DNA from: Longispora sp047121295
GTDB lineage: Bacteria > Actinomycetota > Actinomycetes > Mycobacteriales > Micromonosporaceae
Assembly: GCF_047121295.1 (NCBI RefSeq)
Contig: NZ_CP139447.1
Span: 248,001-312,000, forward strand
DNA length: 64,000 nt
Direction: 5' to 3'
Part shown: positions 57,986-64,000 of the stretch, piece by piece
How positions within the stretch are numbered: the stretch's first letter is position 1
How the letters are laid out: each line of letters starts with the position of its first letter
The notes under the pieces: model-generated
The model's input: the letters and a program-made list of their open reading frames with translations, nothing else
Databases searched by the model: none
Told to the model about the DNA's origin: nothing
Position numbers and translations under genes: made by a program

Positions 57986-59719
57986 GTGTCCACCCTTCCC
58001 GGCCGGGCCTGGCGGTCGTTCCGCAACTGGCGGCACGCTCGTCCGTTCTGGGGCGGCCTGTTCACACTGCTCGCCGGGCTCGAGATCATCTCGATCCCGT
58101 GGACCCAGATCGGGGTCATGATCCACGCCGGCATGGGGGCACTCGGCGGCATGATCATCGGCGGGGTCCTGATCCTGTGCGGGCTGCTGCTCTGGTTCCA
58201 GCCGGTGCAGCGCACGTTCTTCAGCATCGTCACCCTGGTCCTGGGGCTGGCGGCGTTCCCGTTCACGAACTTCGGCGGGTTCATCGTCGGGACCCTGTTC
58301 GCGCTGGTCGGCGGGTCGCTGGCCTTCGCGTGGACCCCGACGACGCCGGCCGCCGCGCCGGGCGTCACGGAGCCGGTCGACGAGGACTACCCGACCCAGG
58401 TGATCCCGGCCGTCGAGGCCGCCGACGCTGATGTTGACGGTCCCGAGGCCGTGGCGGACGGGGACGCGCCCGGTGTCGCGCCGGTCGAGGCCTGGTCCCC
58501 GGGCCGGGCGGCGGGTGCGGACCTGACCACCGCACCGGCCACCGCCGTCACGGCCGGCATCGTCGGGACCACCGCCGGTCCGGACGCCGCACAGGGTGTC
58601 CCGGAAGCCGCTGGCCAGCACGCCGCCACCGGCGTCACGGCCCAGCACCCGGCCACGGGCGATACGGCCGAGCCCGCCGTCCCCGGCGTCACGGCCCAGC
58701 ACTCCGCCACCGGCACCCCGGCCCCGGCCACCGCCCAGTCCGACCCGGTCGCCGGCACGGACCCGGACGCCGCCCCCGGCGTCCGCCCCCGCCCGACCCG
58801 GCACCGCAAGACCAGCGCCACCACCCCGGCCGAGCCCACCCCGGACGTCCGGTCCGGGGCGAAGGCGCGTCAGGCCATGGGCGTGGCCATCCTGGTCCTG
58901 TCCCTCGGGATCACCGGAGCCATGGCCGCCGGCCTGACCGACCCGGCCGTAGCGGCCCCGGACGGTGCGATCCCGTGCGCGCCCGGCCAGGTGCCGCCCG
59001 GCCAGACGGCACCGGCGAAGCCGGCCAACCCGGGGACCCCGACCACTCCGGGGACCCCGACGAAGCCGGGCCAGACGGGCACCCCGGCGCCGGTACCCAC
59101 CGCGACCACCAAGCCGGCCCCGGGCCCGACCACCGTGGCCCCGGCCCCGGTGACCAGCCCCGATCCGACGAAGCCGTGGTGGTGGCCGTTCGATCTCAAG
59201 TCGGAGCCGGACTCCGAAGCACCCCGCCGGGTGGCGGCGGCACCCGCCAAGCCCCAGCCGTCTCCGACCGCCAGCCCGCTCTGCCACCGGATGCTCGGCC
59301 TGGCGGCCGGCCAGGACCGGGTCGTCGTGCGGTCCTACATGCGCGCCGCCCGGCAGCAGATGTGGGGCATGCACTACGACGGCGTGATGGACCTGCCGAC
59401 CAGCAACGGCACCATCCGGGTACTGAAGTTCACGATGGACAAGGCCCAGTCGACGCCGTTCGAGATGGACAGCTTCGACGCGGCCACGAATCTGAAGCTG
59501 CACCAGAACTCCAGCCAGCTCACGGTCAGCGGGCACGTGGAGTTCTACACGAGCAAGTTCTTCGGCTGGCTGTACGGCCTGGTCCCGCTCACCTTCACCC
59601 CGGACTCCCCGCCGCCGCTGCAGATCTCCGACCCGTTCTTCACGAGTGCCGAGATCGAGCTGGTCTTCCTGAAGTGCGACCGGCTGCAGGCGGACGACCT
59701 GCGACTCAAGTACGTCTGA
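57986..59719 (+). CDS. DUF6114 multi-pass membrane protein with exported C-terminal domain
   Basis: This 577-residue protein begins with four membrane helices (PFWGGLFTLLAGLEIISIPW, GMIIGGVLILCGLLLWF, SIVTLVLGLAAFPF, GFIVGTLFALVGGSLAFAW), the DUF6114 core. A 170-residue Ala/Thr/Pro-rich section follows, then another helix (GVAILVLSLGITGAMAAGLT), a second Pro-rich linker and a folded C-terminal domain (about 430-577) with beta repeats. DUF6114 normally has only the short membrane core; the long linkers and second domain are notable. GTG 57986 is chosen because AGGAGG ends five bases upstream. Partner of the DUF6230 protein. Confidence 0.82.
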   Translation: MSTLPGRAWRSFRNWRHARPFWGGLFTLLAGLEIISIPWTQIGVMIHAGMGALGGMIIGGVLILCGLLLWFQPVQRTFFSIVTLVLGLAAFPFTNFGGFIVGTLFALVGGSLAFAWTPTTPAAAPGVTEPVDEDYPTQVIPAVEAADADVDGPEAVADGDAPGVAPVEAWSPGRAAGADLTTAPATAVTAGIVGTTAGPDAAQGVPEAAGQHAATGVTAQHPATGDTAEPAVPGVTAQHSATGTPAPATAQSDPVAGTDPDAAPGVRPRPTRHRKTSATTPAEPTPDVRSGAKARQAMGVAILVLSLGITGAMAAGLTDPAVAAPDGAIPCAPGQVPPGQTAPAKPANPGTPTTPGTPTKPGQTGTPAPVPTATTKPAPGPTTVAPAPVTSPDPTKPWWWPFDLKSEPDSEAPRRVAAAPAKPQPSPTASPLCHRMLGLAAGQDRVVVRSYMRAARQQMWGMHYDGVMDLPTSNGTIRVLKFTMDKAQSTPFEMDSFDAATNLKLHQNSSQLTVSGHVEFYTSKFFGWLYGLVPLTFTPDSPPPLQISDPFFTSAEIELVFLKCDRLQADDLRLKYV

Positions 59720-59730
59720 GCACCCACGAG

Positions 59731-59760
59731 GAAGGGCCCCCGGGAAACCGGGGGCCCTTC
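59731..59760. terminator. Bidirectional terminator hairpin
   Basis: A perfect 13-bp stem (GAAGGGCCCCCGG / CCGGGGGCCCTTC) encloses a GAAA tetraloop between convergent genes. It is almost identical to the hairpin at 16928-16957. Confidence 0.85.
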
Positions 59761-59773
59761 CTCGCGTGCACGG

Positions 59774-61438
59774 TCAGATCCGGGCCAGTGCCGCCCGGAG
59801 CGGGTCGAGGCCGAGCGCGCCGAGGTCGAGCGCCGCCCGGTGGAACTCCTTCAGGTCGAAGGCGTCACCCTTGCGGGCCTCCGCGTCGGCCCGGGCCTGC
59901 AGCCAGATCCGCTCGCCGACCTTGTACGACGGCGCCTGCCCCGGCCACCCGAGGTACCGGTCCAGCTCGAACCGCAGGAACTCGTCGGCCATCATGCAGT
60001 TGGCGCGCAGGAACTCGTACCCGATCTCCGGGGTCCACTTCTGCCCCGCGTACTGGTCCCAGCCGACCCCCTTCGGGATCTCCAGCTCCAGGTGCATGCC
60101 GATGTCCACGGCCACCCGGGCGGCCCGGAACAGCTGGGCGTCGAGCATGCCGAGCCGGTCGCCGGCGTCGTCGAGGTAGCCCAGCTCGCCCATCAGGCGC
60201 TCGGCGTACAGGGCCCAGCCCTCGCCGTGCCCGGAGCACCAGGAGAGCACGCGCTGCCACCGGTTCAGGACCTCGCTGCGGTACGCCGTCTGCGCGACCT
60301 GGAGGTGGTGTCCCGGTACCCCCTCGTGGAAGACCGTGGTGACCTCCCGCCAGGTGGCGAACGACGTGACGCCCGCCGGCACGGCCCACCACATCCGGCC
60401 GGGACGGGTGAAGTCCTCGCTGGGGCCGGTGTAGTAGATGCCGCCGTCGCTGGTGGGCGCGATCATGCACTCCATCCGCCGGACCGGCTCGGGGATGTCG
60501 AAGTGGGTGCCCTCCAGGTCGGCGATCGACTTGTCGGCCATGGACTGCATCCAGTCCCGGAACTCCTCCTTGGAGCCGATCCGCCGGGCCGGGTCGGCGT
60601 CCAGCGCCTCGGCGGCCTGCTCGACGGTGCCGCCGGGCACGATCTGGTCGGCGGTGCGGGCCATCTCGGCCCGGAGCCGGGCGACCTCCTCGAAGCCCCA
60701 CGCGTACGTCTCGTCGAGGTCGATGGTCGCGCCGAGGAAGTACCGCGAACACAGCTGGTACAGCTCCCGGCCCACGGCCTCGCGCTCGCGGCCGAGCGGG
60801 GCCAGCTCCTCGCGGAGGAACCGGGCGAAGTCGGCGGTCGCCACGGTGGCCGCCGCCGCCCCCGCGTCGAGGCGGTCGCGCAGGTCACCGGTGGCTTCGA
60901 GCCGGCCGGCCAGCCCGGGGTAGAAGTTGTCGCCCTCGGGGTCGGTCCACGCGTCGCACTGGGCGGCGACCTTCTCCATCTGGGCGCGGGCCCCGGCGTA
61001 CCCGTCGCGGGCGTCGAGCCGCAGGGTCTCCTTGTAGCCTTCGAGCGCCGCCGGCACGAGGGCCAGCCGGGTGGCGATGTTGGCCACCGCCTCGGGCGTG
61101 TCGGTGGGCATCAGGTCGAACGAGCCGCGCACCTCGTGCAGGGGGCTGGAGATGACGTTGATCATCGACCGGTACCGGATCTCGTCCATCTCGACCGAGA
61201 GCCCCAGCCGCTCGACCATGGCCTCCTGCGCCACCCTCTGGTGCTCGTCGTCGGGCGTGGCGGCGAGCAGCGCGGCGAGCGTACGGCGGTTGAGGTCTGT
61301 GAGGGCGTCCTGGCCCGCCGGGCTCAGGTCGGTCATCTTGTCGTCGTAGCCCGCGATGCCCACGCCGGACGCCGTGAGCGGGTCCAACGGGGCCCACTCG
61401 TCCACGTACCGGTTGGCGATGTCATCGATGTTTCCCAT
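59774..61438 (-). CDS. DUF885 family metallopeptidase
   Basis: This 554-residue protein is a DUF885-type zinc peptidase. It has VFHEGVPGHHLQVAQ, the HExxxH-like metal motif, DWMQSMADKSIADLEGTHFD and a distal glutamate region near EGWALYAERLMGELGY. The family resembles M2/M3 gluzincins and is predicted to cleave peptides in the cytoplasm. No signal peptide is seen. The ATG at 61438 begins MGNIDDIANRYVDEW. It converges on DUF6114 and reads away from tyrA. Confidence 0.85.
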   Translation of the reverse strand: MGNIDDIANRYVDEWAPLDPLTASGVGIAGYDDKMTDLSPAGQDALTDLNRRTLAALLAATPDDEHQRVAQEAMVERLGLSVEMDEIRYRSMINVISSPLHEVRGSFDLMPTDTPEAVANIATRLALVPAALEGYKETLRLDARDGYAGARAQMEKVAAQCDAWTDPEGDNFYPGLAGRLEATGDLRDRLDAGAAAATVATADFARFLREELAPLGREREAVGRELYQLCSRYFLGATIDLDETYAWGFEEVARLRAEMARTADQIVPGGTVEQAAEALDADPARRIGSKEEFRDWMQSMADKSIADLEGTHFDIPEPVRRMECMIAPTSDGGIYYTGPSEDFTRPGRMWWAVPAGVTSFATWREVTTVFHEGVPGHHLQVAQTAYRSEVLNRWQRVLSWCSGHGEGWALYAERLMGELGYLDDAGDRLGMLDAQLFRAARVAVDIGMHLELEIPKGVGWDQYAGQKWTPEIGYEFLRANCMMADEFLRFELDRYLGWPGQAPSYKVGERIWLQARADAEARKGDAFDLKEFHRAALDLGALGLDPLRAALARI

Positions 61439-61482
61439 GCGCAGGACCCTACGGCACGCCCCCGACGGTCCGATCCCCGTTT

Positions 61483-62340
61483 TCAGGTGACGGAGTGTCC
61501 CTGTCGGCCCAGCTCGAGCAGGCCTTCCCGGTCGGTGGGGATCTCACCGGCGGGGGTGGCCCGCAACGGCCACCGGCCGCGCACCGCGTGCCCGCGCGAG
61601 AGCCAGTCGATCAGCCCGGCCCGGTCGTCGAGGGTCGCCCGGGCCTCGGTCAGCGCCGCGATCAGCTCGTCGAGCACGGGCCGGACGGCGGCGGCGTTGC
61701 CCGAGCACATGGCGGCGACGAGGGCCGGGGCCGTGGACGCGACCCGGGTGCCGTCCCGGAACGAGCCGGCCGCCAGCGCCAGCACCCCGGGCTCGGCGGC
61801 GGACGCCGCGATGGCCGAGGCGACCAGGTGCGGCACGTGGCTGATCCGGGCGACGGCCGCGTCGTGTTCGGCGCTCGTGGCGGGGATGATCCGGGCCCGC
61901 AGGCCGCCGAGGAGTTCGACCATGGTCCGCCAGTCGGCCAGGTCGGTCTCCGGGTCCAGGCACAGCACCCAGGGCTGGTCGCGGAACAGCAGCGGGTCCG
62001 ACGAGCCGAAGCCGGAGTGCTCCTTGCCGGCCATCGGGTGCCCGCCGACGAACCGCCGGCCGGCCATCAGCGCGGCCACCGGCCCCTTCACGGACGTCAC
62101 GTCGCTGATCAGGCCCCGGTACCCGTCGAGGTCGCCGAGCAGGTCCGGCAGCGCCGGCAGCGGGACGGCCAGGAACACGACGTCGGTGTCCCGCACTGCC
62201 TCGCGCACCGAGCCGGCGGCCCCCGCGAGCTGCCGGGTGACCGGGTCCGCGTCGTAGCCGGTGACCTGGTGCCCGGCCGCGCCGAGCGCCCGGAGGAGTG
62301 ACCCGCCGATGAGGCCGAGCCCGAGTACCGCGATCCGCAT
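61483..62340 (-). CDS. tyrA: Prephenate dehydrogenase
   Basis: This 285-residue enzyme has the NAD motif VLGLGLIGGSLLRALG, then VFLAVPLPALPDLLGDL, the active-site region FVGGHPMAGKEHSGFGSSD, and a helical dimerisation domain. It oxidatively decarboxylates prephenate to 4-hydroxyphenylpyruvate for tyrosine biosynthesis. It lacks the C-terminal ACT domain found in some bacterial versions. The ATG at 62340 matches the family start. Confidence 0.92.
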   Translation of the reverse strand: MRIAVLGLGLIGGSLLRALGAAGHQVTGYDADPVTRQLAGAAGSVREAVRDTDVVFLAVPLPALPDLLGDLDGYRGLISDVTSVKGPVAALMAGRRFVGGHPMAGKEHSGFGSSDPLLFRDQPWVLCLDPETDLADWRTMVELLGGLRARIIPATSAEHDAAVARISHVPHLVASAIAASAAEPGVLALAAGSFRDGTRVASTAPALVAAMCSGNAAAVRPVLDELIAALTEARATLDDRAGLIDWLSRGHAVRGRWPLRATPAGEIPTDREGLLELGRQGHSVT

Positions 62341-62536
62341 CGCAACAGCCTAAACCCCACCCCTTTTCCAACCCTTTTTCCTGGTTACGAGTGGGCCGTC
62401 CCCGGCCGCGCCGGCCGCCCCGCCCGACCCGCTCCCCGCCGGGCCCCGCCCGGGGCGTCGGGCCCGCGACCTGCCCGGGCCTCTGTGGACTTCCTCGGCT
62501 CCGCCGGCCCCCAGTTCGGCTAGGCTCGCACCTGTG

Positions 62537-62848
62537 ATGCCCTATCCCCGCCCAGGCCGGCCGCACTTCCGGGAGCCGAACCCGGTCCGCCTCCCGGCCC
62601 TGGCCGCCGGGGCGGGCGCGGCGGCCGTCTGGTTTCTCCTCTTCGCCTTCTTCTGGGGCGGAGCGGTCGGTTACGCCTGGTTGACGATCCTGGCCGGCGT
62701 CCTGGCCGCCCTGGCCGCCGGCCTGCTCGCCCTGCGCGGCGACCGGGGGGTGGCGGTCGGCATCGCGCTGGTCGCCGGGTTCGCGCTCGCCGCCCTCGGT
62801 GTGGTGCTCACCACCTACTGGGTAGGCGGCGACTGGCTGCTTTGGTAA
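62537..62848 (+). CDS. Small membrane protein, 103 aa
   Basis: This protein has three hydrophobic segments (LPALAAGAGAAAVWFLLFAF; YAWLTILAGVLAALAAGLLA; VAIGIALVAG-like near the end) and a proline-rich N-terminus (PYPRPGRPHFREPN). No known family is recognised. It is divergent from tyrA and could be a housekeeping membrane protein of unknown role. ATG 62537; a GTG three bases upstream is also possible. Confidence 0.6.
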   Translation: MPYPRPGRPHFREPNPVRLPALAAGAGAAAVWFLLFAFFWGGAVGYAWLTILAGVLAALAAGLLALRGDRGVAVGIALVAGFALAALGVVLTTYWVGGDWLLW

Positions 62849-62927
62849 GCTCACTCAACGTCATGGAATATGCCCAATTTGCAGGCCGAGCTTGACGGGG
62901 CTCGCGTGCGTTGGGCACGGTGGGAAC

Positions 62928-63095
62928 ATGTCGATGAGGCTCGAGCGACTTGAACCCGATCGCCGTCGCCGCCGGTTGCAGCTCCTCGCCGAGCTCGCCG
63001 ACGTGAAGGCGCTGCGGGACAGGATGCAGCCCCGTCGGGCCCGCTCCGAGCGCCTTCGGGAGCTCATCGCACTGCGCCGCCGTTGGGCCACGTAG
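62928..63095 (+). CDS. Small basic protein, 55 aa
   Basis: From ATG 62928 this 55-residue protein is strongly basic and helical (MRLERLEPDRRRRRLQLLAE, then RMQPRRARSERLRELIALR). It could bind nucleic acid. It lies between the membrane protein and the tadA-associated gene. Its reality rests on codon use only, with no family recognised. Confidence 0.4.
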   Translation: MSMRLERLEPDRRRRRLQLLAELADVKALRDRMQPRRARSERLRELIALRRRWAT

Positions 63096-63174
63096 CCCGC
63101 GAGCGCGCGCCGCTTGTTGGCACGACTGCCGGCCAGGTACGCTCCGGCAAGTTGACGACTTGGCCGGGGGGATC

Positions 63175-63678
63175 GTGTCGCACTTTGCTGTAGCAGTCGT
63201 ACGGGATGGCTCCGGATGGACCGTCTCGGAGCTTGAGCTGCGTGGGGTCAGGGACGTCGAGGAAGCCGGCGACCGGCTCCGGGACGTGGCCGACGGTGAG
63301 CTCTCCCTACTGTTCGTCGAGGCCGAGGACGAGTATCTCGTCGTCGTCCGGATCGACGAGGACAATGACCTGCGCGTCTTCGGCTCCGACGCCGAGTACG
63401 CGGAGGAGTCCGCCCTCGGGGCCGCGCTCCTCGGGGACCTGGAGCCCGAACGGCTCCCGGACCTCGACGATGACGAGGACGACGAGGAGGAGGACGAGCG
63501 CCCCGCCTCCGACCCGGACAGCAACCCGGTCGGCGACGCGGACCTGCTCGCCGATCTGGGCATCCCCTCCGTGGCGCTGCTGAAGCTGTGCGCCCAGGAG
63601 GGCATGCTGCCGTCCGAGGTGACGACGAAGATCTGCGAGACGCTCGGCTGCGCGGATGACGTCGAGGAGCTCCGCTAA
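63175..63678 (+). CDS. tRNA adenosine deaminase-associated protein
   Basis: This 167-residue protein has an N-terminal domain beginning SHFAVAVVRDGSGWTVSELE, a very acidic linker (DLDDDEDDEEEDERPASDPD) and a C-terminal helix block with PSVALLKLCAQEGMLPSEVT. It is the protein regularly found directly upstream of tadA in actinomycetes and annotated as TadA-associated. GTG 63175 has GGGGG nearby as ribosome-binding site. Its end overlaps the probable tadA start. Its biochemical role is unknown. Confidence 0.87.
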   Translation: MSHFAVAVVRDGSGWTVSELELRGVRDVEEAGDRLRDVADGELSLLFVEAEDEYLVVVRIDEDNDLRVFGSDAEYAEESALGAALLGDLEPERLPDLDDDEDDEEEDERPASDPDSNPVGDADLLADLGIPSVALLKLCAQEGMLPSEVTTKICETLGCADDVEELR

Positions 63679-64000
63679 CGAGGCGATGGTCCGGCGGGCC
63701 CTCCAGGTCGCCGGCACCGCCGATCCACGCGACGTGCCGGTCGGCGCGGTCGTCTTCGACGCCGCCGGCCGTGAGATCGCGTCCGGCGTGAACATTCGCG
63801 AGGCTGCCGGTGATCCGACCGGGCATGCCGAGATCGTCGCCCTGCGGGCCGCCGCCGATGTGCTCGGCACCTGGCGGCTGGAGGGCTGCACCCTGGCCGT
63901 GACGCTGGAGCCGTGCACCATGTGCGCCGGGGCCCTCGTGCTGGCCCGGATCGGCACCGTCGTGTTCGGCGCGTGGGAGCCGAAGACCGGCGCGGTCGGT
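63656..64000 (+). CDS. tadA: tRNA-specific adenosine deaminase TadA (partial)
   Basis: The reading frame from ATG 63656 (MTSRSSANEAMVRRALQVAG) runs off the window after 115 codons. It has VPVGAVVFDAAGREIASGVN, GHAEIVALR (zinc histidine and catalytic glutamate) and TLEPCTMCAGALVLARIGTV (the two zinc cysteines), diagnostic of TadA. The enzyme converts the A34 of tRNA-Arg(ACG) to inosine, the tRNA encoded at 23114-23186. ATG 63686 is an alternative start; 63656 keeps the family's usual N-terminal helix and overlaps the preceding gene by 23 bases. The C-terminal part lies outside the window. Confidence 0.92.
   Translation, partial: MTSRSSANEAMVRRALQVAGTADPRDVPVGAVVFDAAGREIASGVNIREAAGDPTGHAEIVALRAAADVLGTWRLEGCTLAVTLEPCTMCAGALVLARIGTVVFGAWEPKTGAVG

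Noticed and set aside
1..64000. CRISPR array or cas genes.
   Set aside because: No regularly spaced direct repeats and no Cas-like motifs were seen. Repeats in the proline-rich tail at 54780-55290 are coding.

Overview
The window is very GC-rich, uses many GTG starts and carries families typical of Actinobacteria: SigE-type ECF sigma factors, a DUF3073 protein, a DUF6230/DUF6114 pair, SoxR with an intact iron-sulphur loop, an F420-dependent-reductase-like protein, and tadA preceded by its associated acidic protein. A filamentous actinomycete, plausibly Micromonosporaceae, fits best; that is an inference from gene content, not a measured placement. Layout: (1) 0.1-5.3 kb, an acyl-CoA operon: NDP-forming acyl-CoA synthetase, AMP-forming ligase, and an acyl-CoA mutase catalytic subunit without a B12 domain. 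(2) 5.3-13.8 kb, housekeeping and stress genes: a methyltransferase/glycosyltransferase pair, a serine-hydrolase lipoprotein, a split transketolase divergent from soxR with a SoxR box between them, a quinone reductase, tRNA-Ser(TGA), an FhuF-like iron reductase behind an IdeR/DtxR-type box, and a flavohaemoglobin. (3) 14-22.7 kb, two large secreted subtilases on either side of a SigE/anti-sigma operon and a CPBP membrane protein. (4) 23-36.7 kb, tRNA-Ser(GCT) and tRNA-Arg(ACG), then a visibly lower-GC island: hypothetical genes, vsr, a C5 cytosine methyltransferase with an endonuclease III-like iron-sulphur tail, then a tightly overlapping operon GHKL (MORC-like) ATPase - Z1 helicase-like ATPase - PD-(D/E)XK nuclease - AIPR protein, then HNH and HAD genes. 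The far edge holds an IS3 fragment and a frameshifted oxidoreductase. (5) 36.7-50.4 kb, a BceAB-like ABC transporter with a divergent two-component system, a DJ-1/PfpI protein, a secreted S33-type hydrolase, a second two-component system, small enzymes and a possible ESX-related pair. (6) 50.6-54 kb, a translationally coupled cluster: branched polyamine synthase BpsA, GNAT, FkbH-like glyceryl transferase/phosphatase, carrier protein, then SpeD. (7) 54-64 kb, a second ECF sigma/membrane-protein pair, DUF6886, a C45 peptidase, DUF6230/DUF6114, a DUF885 metallopeptidase, tyrA and the start of tadA. The two loci most worth attention are the methyltransferase/MORC-like defence island (families known together from earlier comparative genomics, but with an unusual methyltransferase fusion) and the BpsA-GNAT-FkbH-ACP-SpeD cluster, which I do not recognise as a described pathway and which looks like a small polyamine-based biosynthetic system. 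A SoxR-controlled, apparently leaderless transketolase is a third.
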